Source of the DNA: Antiquaquibacter metalliresistens
Lineage (GTDB): Bacteria > Actinomycetota > Actinomycetes > Actinomycetales > Microbacteriaceae
Length of the DNA: 64,000 bases
NCBI RefSeq assembly: GCF_029211225.1
Contig: NZ_JARGEM010000003.1
Coordinates: forward strand, 310,001-374,000
Reading direction: 5' to 3'
Shown: in pieces, positions 24,738 through 34,721 of the stretch
Numbering within the stretch: position 1 is the stretch's first letter
How the letters are laid out: each line of letters begins with the position of its first letter
Position numbers and translations under genes: made by a program
Notes under the pieces: generated by a model
Database searches by the model: none
What the model saw: only the letters and a program-made list of their open reading frames with translations
What the model was told of the DNA's origin: nothing

Positions 24738-26249
24738 CTACACGACCTGGAACGAGTTCACGATGTTCTCGAGCACGGTCGACTTGTCGAACTCCGAGAC
24801 CAACTGGGCGATGACTGCGACGAGGTAGGTCTGCGTCGGATCGGTCGCGGCGAGCACGACGTAGTCGGCGGCGCCGCCGCATCCGGTCCACGAGTTGAAC
24901 TGCCCCGTGTAGACGCCGTCCGAGTACGGCTGCGCGACATCCACCGGGGTGCACTCCGCGGAGAGGCCCTCCGAGAGCAGGGCGAGGGCGGCATCCACCG
25001 TCATCGCGCCGTACGCGGTCGCCGCGACGCTCACGCCGGGAACGCCCCACGTGCCGTCGTATCCCGCGCGGTCCGGCGTCGCGGTCACCGAGATCCAGTT
25101 GTTGCCCTGGGCATCGCTGAAGCCGGCGCCGTCGACGTCGACCCAGGTGTTGGGCACGGTGACCGAGACCGAACCCGTGTCGTCGGTGACGGTCACGAAC
25201 GAGCCGATCGCCTCCTGCGACCCGCCGAGCACTCCCGAGGCCGTGACGGCGAGCGCGCTGCCGTTGATCTGACCTTCGAGCAGTTCGTCGGTCGACGGGC
25301 GGTACACGGTCACATCGATCGTCGCCGCGACGCCCTGCGTGCGGATGACCTGGCAGTAGTCCTCGATCGTGCCGCGGGCACCGAGGGTGATGCCGGCGAG
25401 GCTGATGAGCACGTCGCCGGCACCGATGCCCGCCTTGTCGGCGGGCCCACCCGCTTGCACTGACGAGACCCAGATGCCGTTGGCGGTGCCATCGTCCTCC
25501 GGGGCGAGCGCCTGCGCGTTGATGCCGAGCGAGAGCACGGGGCGCCCGGCCTTGAGGTCGTCGAGCACGCCGACCACCTCGTTGCGGTGGATCGCGTAGT
25601 TGTAGTCGAGCTCGTCATTGCCGGCGTAGTTCACACCGACCACTCGGCCGTTGTCGGCCACGAGAGGCCCGCCCGAGTTGCCGCCGCGGATGCGGGCATC
25701 ATGCTCGATGACGTGATCGAGCGATGCCCACGAGTCGTTCTGCGGCACGTCCGCCTTGGAGACGATGCCCCGCGTGAGGGTGAAGTTGGGGTCACCGAGC
25801 GGGAAGCCCGCCGAGTAGACGTCGAGCGCGGTCTTGATCTCGCCCTCGTACCATCCCATGAACGGGTAGCTGCCCTGGTCGAGCTGGATCACCGCGAGGT
25901 CGAGGCATTCGGAAGCGCCGAGCACGGTGGCGTTGTACTGCTTCGCGGTGTCGCCGCCGACCCAGACCTTGAGGGTGCCGGCACCGACCACGACGTGGTT
26001 GTTGGTGACCGCGATCCCGCTCGGATCGATGATGAAGCCGGAGCCGCGTCCGGCGGTCTCCGAGGCCTGCGTCGTGCCCGGGTCGATGAACGTCCCCTGT
26101 GCCTGAATCTGGATCGTCGCCGACTGCACGTTCTCGAATCCCACCGGCGTCGGACCGCCGAGGGAGCAGGAGGAGAGGGCGAGGGTCGTCGCGACGACCA
26201 TGGCCGCCACCGGGATCCGGCCGCGAGCGCTGCGCTGTGTTCTGGACAT
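24738..26249 (-). CDS. Trypsin-like serine protease lipoprotein with PDZ domain (HtrA-like)
   Basis: A 503-residue exported protease. The signal peptide ends in a lipobox LALSSC, with Cys28 as the lipid-attachment residue, so it should be membrane-anchored outside the cell. Catalytic triad: His85 (TNNHVV), Asp117 (ECLDLAVI), Ser192 (RGGNSGGPLV). A PDZ domain follows at about 250-345 (GIWVSSVQAGGPADKAGIGAGDVLISL). The last 150 residues form an extra domain with paired cysteines, not typical of HtrA. ATG at 26249 is chosen because AAGGA lies about 8 bases upstream. Likely envelope protein quality control; substrate unknown. Confidence 0.88.
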   Translation of the reverse strand: MSRTQRSARGRIPVAAMVVATTLALSSCSLGGPTPVGFENVQSATIQIQAQGTFIDPGTTQASETAGRGSGFIIDPSGIAVTNNHVVVGAGTLKVWVGGDTAKQYNATVLGASECLDLAVIQLDQGSYPFMGWYEGEIKTALDVYSAGFPLGDPNFTLTRGIVSKADVPQNDSWASLDHVIEHDARIRGGNSGGPLVADNGRVVGVNYAGNDELDYNYAIHRNEVVGVLDDLKAGRPVLSLGINAQALAPEDDGTANGIWVSSVQAGGPADKAGIGAGDVLISLAGITLGARGTIEDYCQVIRTQGVAATIDVTVYRPSTDELLEGQINGSALAVTASGVLGGSQEAIGSFVTVTDDTGSVSVTVPNTWVDVDGAGFSDAQGNNWISVTATPDRAGYDGTWGVPGVSVAATAYGAMTVDAALALLSEGLSAECTPVDVAQPYSDGVYTGQFNSWTGCGGAADYVVLAATDPTQTYLVAVIAQLVSEFDKSTVLENIVNSFQVV

Positions 26250-26371
26250 GCGAATTCCTTCCATGGCGGAGTGCACCTGACTCCGGGCCGATCACAGTGT
26301 CGTGCCCCCCGAACGGGCGTGCCGAGAGCCGCTCACCCTAGTTCTGCACTTCTGGGGTGCCGTGAGGGTGC

Positions 26372-28254
<1,883 letters not shown>

Positions 28255-28263
28255 TCGGGTTTG

Positions 28264-28304
28264 CGGTCATGTGGCTAAAGCTATTAGCATTAGCCACATG
28301 ACCG
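28264..28304. promoter_or_regulatory. Long palindromic operator at the hydrolase start codon
   Basis: A 15-bp perfect inverted repeat (28264-28278 with 28290-28304) flanks an inner GCTA-t-TAGC palindrome. The right arm includes the ATG at 28298, and TAGCAT (28285-28290) is the likely -10 element, so a bound repressor would block transcription directly. The natural candidate is the TetR-type protein encoded by the second gene of the same operon. Confidence 0.75.
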
Positions 28305-29116
28305 ACACACTGCATCTGGAGCGGCCCTCCGGCCGTCTCGCCTATGACGACCGCGGCACCGGCCCGCTCGTCATCGCCATGACCGGGATGGGCGCTCTGC
28401 GCTCGCAGTACGACGCGCTCGCCGATGCGCTCGTCGCCGCCGGCTACCGCATCGTGACCGTCGACGCGCGCGGCTTCGGTGAGTCGAGCGCCGACTGGAA
28501 CGACTACCGCAAGCAGGCCCTGGCGGAGGACTACCTCGCCCTCGTGCACCACCTGGATGCCGGGCCCGCCGTACTCGTCGCCAGCTCGTACTCCGCGGGT
28601 GCCGCGACCACAGCGGCGGTGCTCGAGCCCGCGAGCGTGCGCGGCATCGTGCTGCTGGGCGGTGTCATCCGCACGGTGCCGCCGGGGTTCATGGGGCGAC
28701 TGATGCTGCGCATCGTCGCCTCCGCACCCGGGCGCCTGCTGTGGCGACCGTACTACAGCGGCCTCTACCCCTCGGTGAAGCCCGAGGGCTTCGCCGAGCA
28801 CCTCGACGTGCTCACCGCGAACCTCAAGGAGCCAGGGCGCTGGGCCGCGCTGGGGGCGATGCTCGCCTCCGACAACGCGGCGACGGACGCCCTGGTGGAC
28901 CGGGTCGCCGTTCCCGCGCTCGTGATCTACGGCGACAAGGACGCGGACTTCCCGGATGTCGCCGCCGAGGTCGCCTACGCGCAGGAACGATTCGCGGGCC
29001 CGACCGAATCGCTGATCCTGCCCGGTCTCGGCCACTATCCGCACGCGGAGCGCCCCGACCTGGTGCTGCCCGTCATCGTCGAGTTCGTGGAGCGCACGTG
29101 CCGCGCGCTGGCCTGA
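28298..29116 (+). CDS. Alpha/beta hydrolase
   Basis: A 272-residue alpha/beta-fold hydrolase. The oxyanion segment GTGPLVIAMTGMGALRSQYDAL, the nucleophile elbow ASSYSAGAA (S-Y-S-A-G, with Ser in place of the first Gly), acid residue in YGDKDADFPD, and the final His in LGLGHYPHAERPD-type segment are present. ATG at 28298 is used rather than a GTG at 28271, since the promoter and operator would otherwise lie within the gene. The substrate cannot be deduced. It overlaps the TetR gene by 19 bases and is presumably regulated by it. Confidence 0.85.
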   Translation: MTDTLHLERPSGRLAYDDRGTGPLVIAMTGMGALRSQYDALADALVAAGYRIVTVDARGFGESSADWNDYRKQALAEDYLALVHHLDAGPAVLVASSYSAGAATTAAVLEPASVRGIVLLGGVIRTVPPGFMGRLMLRIVASAPGRLLWRPYYSGLYPSVKPEGFAEHLDVLTANLKEPGRWAALGAMLASDNAATDALVDRVAVPALVIYGDKDADFPDVAAEVAYAQERFAGPTESLILPGLGHYPHAERPDLVLPVIVEFVERTCRALA

Positions 29117-29664
29117 GCGCGGCATCCCTCGTCGAGTCGGCTGCGGCCCTCGCCGACGCGGGAGGATACGAGTCGCTCAGCCTCACGACCCTCGCCGACA
29201 GCGTGGGAGTGCGACCGCCGTCGCTCTACAAGCACATCGCCAGCCTCGACGACCTGCGGGCACGCCTCGCACTGCACGCGTACCGGGAGATCGGCGCGCT
29301 GCTCAGGGCGGCGCTCGAGGCACCGGGCGATGCGCTGGCGAACCTCGCCGCCGCCTACCGTCGGTTCACGCTCGAGAGACCGGGGCTCGCCATGGCCCTC
29401 GTGCGCGCTCCGGCGGGAGACGACGAGCTCACACGCGCGGCCGCCGAGGTCACCGAGCCGCTGTTCGCGCTCGTGCGCGGGTACGGCATCCATGATCCGG
29501 ATGAGCTCGTGCACCAGGCGCGCATCCTGCGCAGCGCGCTCCACGGCTTCGTCTCCCTCGAGGCGGCGGGCGGCTTCGGCCTCGCGCAGTCCCTGGACGC
29601 GACGTTCGAGCGCCTCGTCGCGGCGCTCGACGTGGGCCTGAGGGCGGCGGCTAGCGCCGCCTGA
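29098..29664 (+). CDS. TetR-family transcriptional regulator
   Basis: A 188-residue repressor. The N-terminal helix-turn-helix reads LVESAAALADAGGYESLSLTTLADSVGVRPPSLYKHIASLDDLRARLALHAY; the C-terminal ligand-binding part contains SALHGFVSLEAAGGFGL, typical of the WHG subgroup. GTG at 29098 is selected because GGAG lies six bases upstream; the frame overlaps the hydrolase end by 19 bases, so the two are coupled. It probably binds the long palindrome at the hydrolase promoter. Its stop codon overlaps the convergent TRIC gene by 14 bases. Confidence 0.9.
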   Translation: MPRAGLSAASLVESAAALADAGGYESLSLTTLADSVGVRPPSLYKHIASLDDLRARLALHAYREIGALLRAALEAPGDALANLAAAYRRFTLERPGLAMALVRAPAGDDELTRAAAEVTEPLFALVRGYGIHDPDELVHQARILRSALHGFVSLEAAGGFGLAQSLDATFERLVAALDVGLRAAASAA

Positions 29665-30307
29665 TGCGCGGGAGCTTCTGGATCGCCTTCTGCTCCGGCA
29701 GCGACCAGTTGAACAGCACCGCGAGCACGCGCACGCCGAAGGTGATCGCCACGCACACGGTCGCCGCGATGAACACGGGCACGCCGAGCTCGAGCAGAAC
29801 GACGAGCGAGCTCGTGCCCGCGACCGCAGCGACGGCGTAGAGCGACCCGACGTGCATGAGCGCGATCGGGCGGTTCAGCAGCAGGTCGCGCAGGATGGAG
29901 CCGCCGACCGCGGAGAGCACCCCGACGAAGATCGACGGCACCTCCGGAAGCCCGGTGGCGAGGGCCTTGGTGGTGCCGATCGCGCCGAACAGCCCGATCG
30001 TCAGCGCGTCGAGGACGTTGACGAGCGGGCCCATCCGCGCGATGAGCCGTTCGAGCAGCATGCCGACGAGCGCGGACGCGGTCGCGACGACGAGGTACCA
30101 GTTGCTGGTGAGCGCCGCCGGCACCTCCGCGAGCAGCACGTCGCGCAGGATACCGCCGCCGAACCCGGTCGCGATGCCGATGATCGCGACCCCGAGCAGG
30201 TCGAGTCTGCGGTCACGGAACTGGGCCGCGAACAGCGCGCCCTGCACCGAGCCGATGCCGACGGCCAACAGGTCGGCCCACAACGGGATCACGAAGAGCG
30301 GGGTCAC
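29651..30307 (-). CDS. TRIC-type (UPF0126) membrane channel
   Basis: A 218-residue membrane protein with about seven hydrophobic segments, of the family named trimeric intracellular cation channel. An internal duplication is visible: GIATGFGGGILRDVLLAEVPAAL near residue 45 and GVLSAVGGSILRDLLLNRPIALM near residue 130. Bacterial members are proposed to conduct cations or glycine. GTG at 30307 is preceded on the minus strand by a TACGAAT stretch about six bases upstream. It overlaps the TetR gene tail to tail by 14 bases. Confidence 0.85.
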   Translation of the reverse strand: MTPLFVIPLWADLLAVGIGSVQGALFAAQFRDRRLDLLGVAIIGIATGFGGGILRDVLLAEVPAALTSNWYLVVATASALVGMLLERLIARMGPLVNVLDALTIGLFGAIGTTKALATGLPEVPSIFVGVLSAVGGSILRDLLLNRPIALMHVGSLYAVAAVAGTSSLVVLLELGVPVFIAATVCVAITFGVRVLAVLFNWSLPEQKAIQKLPRIRRR

Positions 30308-30319
30308 CGCTCATTCGTA

Positions 30320-31066
30320 TCACGCCCCGGCCCGCGCCTCGCGCTTCGCGAACTCCTCGAAGGTCTCCCGGCCGAAGCCCGGCAGGCCGGTCATGTGTGC
30401 GCCGTCGCGGAAGGTGCGGATGGTGCGTCCGAACAACGGGATGGTCCACACCGGCTTGCGGGTGCCGGCGTGGCGCTGCCAGGTCGCGATGGCATCCTTC
30501 AGGCGCAGCTGCTCGGGCCCGGCGATGTCGGCGACGCGCCCCGCGGGCTCGCCGAGCGCGAGGTCGGCGAGCCGCTCGGCGACCTCCTCGACGGCGATCG
30601 GCTGGTCGGGGGCGTCGATGGCGAGGATCACCGGCAGCCGTCGCTGCAGCGTCACGAACCCGCTGAGGAACGAGTGGAACTGGCTGGCCCGCAGGATCGT
30701 GAACGGGATGCCGGAGCCCTCGATGAGGCGCTCGCTGGCGAGCTTGGCGCGGTAGTACGAGTACGGCACCACGTCGACGCCCACGATCGAGATGTAGACG
30801 AGGTGCCGGACGCCGGCCGCGCGGCTCGCCTCGACGAGGTTGCGGGTCTGCGTGACATCCTTCGAGCCCGCCGTGGTCGCCAGGTGCAACACGGTGTCGA
30901 CGCCGACGAGCGCCTCGGCGAGCCCCTCGCCGGTGGTGAGGTCGCCGACCGCCCGGTCGGCTCCGGGGGTGCGGCTGAAGACGCGCACGTCGCGTCCGGC
31001 GGCGCGCAGCAGGGCGACGGTGGGGCGACCGAGGGTGCCGGTGCCGCCCGTGACGAGGATGGTCAT
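30320..31066 (-). CDS. NmrA-like NAD(P)-binding oxidoreductase
   Basis: A 248-residue atypical short-chain dehydrogenase. It opens with the nucleotide-binding motif MTILVTGGTGTLGRPTVALL and lacks a clear YxxxK site, which is characteristic of NmrA-like and epimerase-like members. ATG at 31066 has AAAGGA seven bases upstream. It follows the sigma factor gene by 19 bases in the same direction. Partner genes of ECF41 sigma factors are usually a carboxymuconolactone decarboxylase, an oxidoreductase or an epimerase of this kind, so it is the probable target and cotranscribed partner. Confidence 0.82.
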   Translation of the reverse strand: MTILVTGGTGTLGRPTVALLRAAGRDVRVFSRTPGADRAVGDLTTGEGLAEALVGVDTVLHLATTAGSKDVTQTRNLVEASRAAGVRHLVYISIVGVDVVPYSYYRAKLASERLIEGSGIPFTILRASQFHSFLSGFVTLQRRLPVILAIDAPDQPIAVEEVAERLADLALGEPAGRVADIAGPEQLRLKDAIATWQRHAGTRKPVWTIPLFGRTIRTFRDGAHMTGLPGFGRETFEEFAKREARAGA

Positions 31067-31085
31067 GGTGTCCTTTCGCAGAGGT

Positions 31086-31982
31086 TCACCAGGTACGACT
31101 GGACAGCTCCTCGGAATGTGACAGGGCGTGGTTCGCGAACCACGCGAGCTTGTTCGGGTTGAGCACGATGAGCAGCCGCCGCACCCCTTCGGGGCCCACC
31201 TCGACCGTCCAGAGCGCGACGGGCTCGCCGTCGCGGGTGCCGAGCATCGCGGTCTCGCCATTGACGACGACGGCGCTCGTCTCGATGCCCTGGCCGAACT
31301 TCTCGAGCACGCCGAGGATGAACTGCGCCACCTTCGCGCGACCGGTCACCACCCTGCGGGCCGCGCCGACGACGCCTCCGCCGTCGGAGATCGACTCCAC
31401 GTCGTCGGTGAGCGTCGCCTCGAGGCTCGCGAGATCACCGGACTGTGCGGCGCTCAGGAAGGCGGCCAGCAGTCGGTCCCGCTCGGCGGCGGTCACCGCG
31501 CCGGCCCGCTCGCGCTCGAGGTGGGCACGGGCGCGCGAGGCGAGCTGCCTCGCGTTCGCCTCGCTCGTCTCCAGCACCTGCGCCACCTCCCGGAACGGGT
31601 AGGCGAACGCCTCGTGCAGCACGTAGGCGGCGCGCTCGGCCGGGCTCAGGCGTTCCAGCAGCAGCAGCATCGCGAGGGAGAGCGCCTCGGTGGTCTCGGC
31701 GCCGAGCTCCGGGTCGGTCGCGGTCGAGACGGGCTCGGGCAGCCAGGGGCCCACGTAGACCTCGCGGCGCGCGCGGGCCGAGTCCAGGGCGGTGAGGGCG
31801 AGCCGGGTGGTGATCGTCGCGAGGTAGGCGGCGGGCTCGCGCACGGCATCCCCATCGGCGGCGTCCCAGCGCAGCCAGGCGTCCTGCACGACGTCCTCGG
31901 CCTCCGTCGCCGAGCCGAGCATGCGGTAGGCGATGCCGAACAGTCGCCCCCGGTGCTGCTCGAAGATCTCGACGGATGCCAC
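31086..31982 (-). CDS. ECF41-type RNA polymerase sigma factor
   Basis: A 298-residue extracytoplasmic-function sigma factor of the ECF41 (SigJ-like) group: region 2 (residues 1-70), the linker motif WLPEP at 80-84, region 4 (about 100-155), and a C-terminal SnoaL-like extension (about 165-285) that replaces a separate anti-sigma factor. Two C-terminal signature motifs are altered: DGGGV at 200-204 for the usual DGGGK, and NPNKL at 275-279 for NPDKL. The GTG at 31982 has CAGAAT ending six bases upstream. It is divergent from the SDR gene and followed by the NmrA-like gene. Confidence 0.9.
   Translation of the reverse strand: MASVEIFEQHRGRLFGIAYRMLGSATEAEDVVQDAWLRWDAADGDAVREPAAYLATITTRLALTALDSARARREVYVGPWLPEPVSTATDPELGAETTEALSLAMLLLLERLSPAERAAYVLHEAFAYPFREVAQVLETSEANARQLASRARAHLERERAGAVTAAERDRLLAAFLSAAQSGDLASLEATLTDDVESISDGGGVVGAARRVVTGRAKVAQFILGVLEKFGQGIETSAVVVNGETAMLGTRDGEPVALWTVEVGPEGVRRLLIVLNPNKLAWFANHALSHSEELSSRTW
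31094..31123 (-). promoter_or_regulatory. Candidate ECF41-type promoter before the NmrA-like gene
   Basis: On the minus strand TGTCACA (31123-31117) lies inside the end of the sigma gene, 50 bases before the NmrA-like start, followed after 19 bases by CGTA (31097-31094). The recalled ECF41 promoter is TGTCACA and CGTC about 16 bases apart, so the -35 part is exact while the spacing and -10 are off. Confidence 0.35.
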
Positions 31983-32010
31983 GTGCCCATTCTGCCTCTA
32001 CGCTCGGATC

Positions 32011-32811
32011 ATGTTCGAGGTCGATGGAGCCGTCGTGCTCATCACGGGTGCCGCTCGCGGCATGGGTCTGCTGTATGCACGTCGCGCCGTCGCCGCCGGT
32101 GCGAAGGCCGTCGTGCTGTGGGATGTCGACGCCGCGCTGCTCGCCGAGGTCGCCGCCGAGCTGGGACCGACCGCGCACCCGATGGCCGTGGACGTCGCCG
32201 ATCTCGCGGCGATCGAGGCCGCCGCGAAGCGTGTGCGCACCGAGATCGGAGCCCCCGGTCTGCTGATCAACAACGCCGGCATCATCCGCGGCAAGCTCTT
32301 CGTGGAGCACGACCAGCGCGCCGACATCGCCGCGACGATGGCGATCAACGCGCTCGCACCGATGCACATCACGCGGGAGTTCCTGCCGGGGATGCTCGAG
32401 GCAACGGGGGAGAGCCGCATCGTGAACATCGCCTCGGCCGCCGGTCTGGTCTCCAACCCCAGGATGAGCGTCTACAGCGCCTCGAAGTGGGCCGTGGTCG
32501 GCTGGAGCGACTCGCTGCGGCTCGAACTGCGCGGCAGCGGCATCCGCGTGACCACGGTGTGCCCGAGCTTCATCACGACCGGCATGTTCGAGGGGGCGAA
32601 GGGGCCGCGATTGACGCCGCTCATGTCGCCCGAGACGGTCGTGGCGCGGGTGTGGAAGGCGATGCTGCGCGGCCGGCCGCTGCTGATGATGCCGGCGATG
32701 GTGCACGTGGCGAAGTTCACCAAGGGCGTGCTGCCGCTGCGAGCGTGGGATTTCGTGGCAGGCCGCATCTTCCGCACCTACAACTCGATGGACGAGTTCA
32801 CAGGGCGGTGA
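32011..32811 (+). CDS. Short-chain dehydrogenase/reductase
   Basis: A 266-residue classical SDR. Cofactor motif TGAARGMGLLYA (TGxxxGxG), NNAG at residues near 88, catalytic Ser in IVNIASAAG, and the YSASKWA active site (YxxxK). ATG at 32011 has TACGCT (31999-32004) ending six bases upstream and is probably leaderless. The reaction is unknown; related proteins with the long C-terminal helix (VARVWKAMLRGRPLLMMP) act on lipophilic alcohols. It is divergent from the ECF41 gene with 28 bases between the starts, so a regulatory link is possible. Confidence 0.88.
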   Translation: MFEVDGAVVLITGAARGMGLLYARRAVAAGAKAVVLWDVDAALLAEVAAELGPTAHPMAVDVADLAAIEAAAKRVRTEIGAPGLLINNAGIIRGKLFVEHDQRADIAATMAINALAPMHITREFLPGMLEATGESRIVNIASAAGLVSNPRMSVYSASKWAVVGWSDSLRLELRGSGIRVTTVCPSFITTGMFEGAKGPRLTPLMSPETVVARVWKAMLRGRPLLMMPAMVHVAKFTKGVLPLRAWDFVAGRIFRTYNSMDEFTGR

Positions 32812-32847
32812 CGGCTCCCCGACGGTGGAGGAGGGGATACTGGGTAG

Positions 32848-33576
32848 GTGCCGACCTACCGTGACGAAGCCGTCGTGCTGCGCACCCACAAACTGGGTGA
32901 AGCGGACCGCATCGTCACGATGCTCTCCCGACAGCACGGCAAGATCCGCGCCGTCGCCAAGGGCGTGCGCCGCACCGGGTCCCGATTCGGGTCCCGGCTC
33001 GAACCGATGATGGTCGCGGACATCCAGTGCTACGTCGGTCGCTCCCTCGACATCGTGCAACAGGCCGAATCGCTCGGCAGCTACGGCGCCGAGATCGCCG
33101 ACGACTACGCGAGCTACACCGCCGGCAGCGTCATGGTCGAGACCGCGGACAAGATCACGGATGACGACGGCAGCCTGCAGCAATACCTGCTGCTGGTCGG
33201 CGCCCTGCGCTCGCTCTCGCGCCGGGAACACCACCCCAGCCTCACGCTCGACTCCTACCTGCTGCGCAGCCTCGCGATCGCGGGCTGGGCGCCGAGCTTC
33301 GTCGACTGCGCGGTCACCGGCGCGCCGGGGCCTCACACGGTGTTCGTGCCGCAGCTCGGCGGCGTGGTCGCCGACGAGGTGGCGCCACCCGGCGCGCCGC
33401 GACTCGACCTCGACACCCTCGCCCTGCTCGGTGCGCTCATCGAGGGCCGGTGGCCGGATGCCGAGGCCGCCGACGAGCGTCACCGCAACCAGGCCAGCGG
33501 CGTGATCGCCGCCTACGCCCAGTTCCACCTCGAGCGCAGCCTGCGCTCCCTGCAGCACGTGGACCGCAGCGCGTGA
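32848..33576 (+). CDS. recO: DNA repair protein RecO
   Basis: A 242-residue recombination mediator that anneals single strands and loads RecA with RecR. The N-terminal OB fold reads [51 protein letters not shown]; a helical domain follows. The zinc-binding cysteines found in some RecO proteins are not evident. GTG at 32848 has GATACT ending six bases upstream. It overlaps uppS by four bases; recO-uppS is the common actinobacterial order after era. Confidence 0.94.
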   Translation: MPTYRDEAVVLRTHKLGEADRIVTMLSRQHGKIRAVAKGVRRTGSRFGSRLEPMMVADIQCYVGRSLDIVQQAESLGSYGAEIADDYASYTAGSVMVETADKITDDDGSLQQYLLLVGALRSLSRREHHPSLTLDSYLLRSLAIAGWAPSFVDCAVTGAPGPHTVFVPQLGGVVADEVAPPGAPRLDLDTLALLGALIEGRWPDAEAADERHRNQASGVIAAYAQFHLERSLRSLQHVDRSA

Positions 33577-34388
33577 GCGACGGCCGGGTGCACGTCGCCA
33601 AGACCCACAAGAACGCCGTCGACTTCAAGCCGATCGACTGGACCGGTGTGTATCCGCCCGAGCTTCCCAGGGGCGCCGTGCCCGACCACGTCGCGATCGT
33701 CATGGACGGCAACGGACGCTGGGCCAACGGTCGGGGCCTGACGCGCATCGAAGGGCACAAGGCCGGGGAGGCGAGCCTGCTGGATGTCGTGGCCGGCGCC
33801 ATCCAGATCGGGGTCAAGCACCTGAGCGTCTACGCGTTCTCCACCGAGAACTGGAAGCGCTCGCCCGAGGAGGTGCGCTTCCTCATGGGCTACAACCGCG
33901 ACGTGCTGCACCGCCGCCGCGACCAGCTCAACGACTGGGGCGTGCGCATCCGCTGGGCCGGGCGTCGACCGCGGTTGTGGGGCTCGGTGATCAACGAACT
34001 GCAGTTCGCGGAGCGGCTCACCGCGCACAACTCCACCCTCACCCTGACGATGTGCGTCAACTACGGGGGCCGCAACGAGATCACGGATGCCGTGCGGGCG
34101 ATCGCCGAGGACGTCGCCGCCGGACGGCTGAAGCCCTCCGGCATCTCGGAGAAGAGCATCCAGAAGCATCTCTACGTGCCCGACCTGCCCGATGTCGACC
34201 TGTTCGTGCGCAGCTCCGGCGAGCAGCGCACGAGCAACTTCATGCTGTGGCAGAGCGCCTATGCCGAGATGGTGTTCCTCGACACGCTGTGGCCGGATTT
34301 CACGCGCGAGCAGCTGTGGGAGGCGATCACGATCTACGCCCAACGCAATCGCCGCTTCGGCGGCGCGATCGACGCACCGAGCGCCTGA
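33573..34388 (+). CDS. uppS: Isoprenyl (undecaprenyl) diphosphate synthase
   Basis: A 271-residue cis-prenyltransferase making the polyprenyl carrier for cell wall synthesis. Signature segments: [18 protein letters not shown] with the catalytic Asp, [31 protein letters not shown] and [27 protein letters not shown] at 33573 overlaps the recO stop (GTGA). Chain length of the product (decaprenyl or undecaprenyl) cannot be read directly. Confidence 0.95.
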   Translation: MSDGRVHVAKTHKNAVDFKPIDWTGVYPPELPRGAVPDHVAIVMDGNGRWANGRGLTRIEGHKAGEASLLDVVAGAIQIGVKHLSVYAFSTENWKRSPEEVRFLMGYNRDVLHRRRDQLNDWGVRIRWAGRRPRLWGSVINELQFAERLTAHNSTLTLTMCVNYGGRNEITDAVRAIAEDVAAGRLKPSGISEKSIQKHLYVPDLPDVDLFVRSSGEQRTSNFMLWQSAYAEMVFLDTLWPDFTREQLWEAITIYAQRNRRFGGAIDAPSA

Positions 34389-34721
34389 GGGGTGTGGCCC
34401 GCCCCGTGCGGGGGGCACGGTGATGATTGCGCGGGTGAGGTGAGCGCGAAGCGCCGCCGCGCGGCGCGGGCGTGCTCTTTACTGGGGACTCCGGGAGTTC
34501 TTCAAGGGCCCCCCAGGTTTGGTGGAACTCCCGGAACCCGGGTTCCGTCTGGCTCATCGCACTTCGGGTGTGCGTTGCAGCGAAACGGATGGCACCTGCA
34601 CGGTGGTCGCTCATCGGGTAAATGCGCGACCACCGTGCCTCTCCGCCTCGAATTGGGGTGCAGATGACCAGAACTGCTAAGATCAGTTCAAGTCACTCTG
34701 ACACTTACTGATCGGCGGGCC
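34389..34721. other. Structured intergenic region uppS / nrtR
   Basis: These 333 bases have no credible gene but four stacked structures. A bulged hairpin at 34394-34418 probably terminates uppS. A 10-bp repeat pairs 34491-34500 with 34525-34534. A 16-base palindrome lies at 34532-34547. A 13-bp repeat pairs 34598-34610 with 34626-34638. The nrtR promoter (TAAGAT at 34678-34683) and its 33-bp operator follow. A small RNA could be encoded here, but nothing proves it. Confidence 0.6.
34681..34713. promoter_or_regulatory. 33-bp palindromic operator of the NAD operon
   Basis: GATCAGT-N4-GTCA-N3-TGAC-N4-ACTGATC is symmetric over 33 bases and ends eight bases before the nrtR ATG. It begins inside the -10 element TAAGAT (34678-34683), so binding would block the start of transcription. 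The encoded NrtR-type protein is the expected ligand-controlled repressor. Confidence 0.75.
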
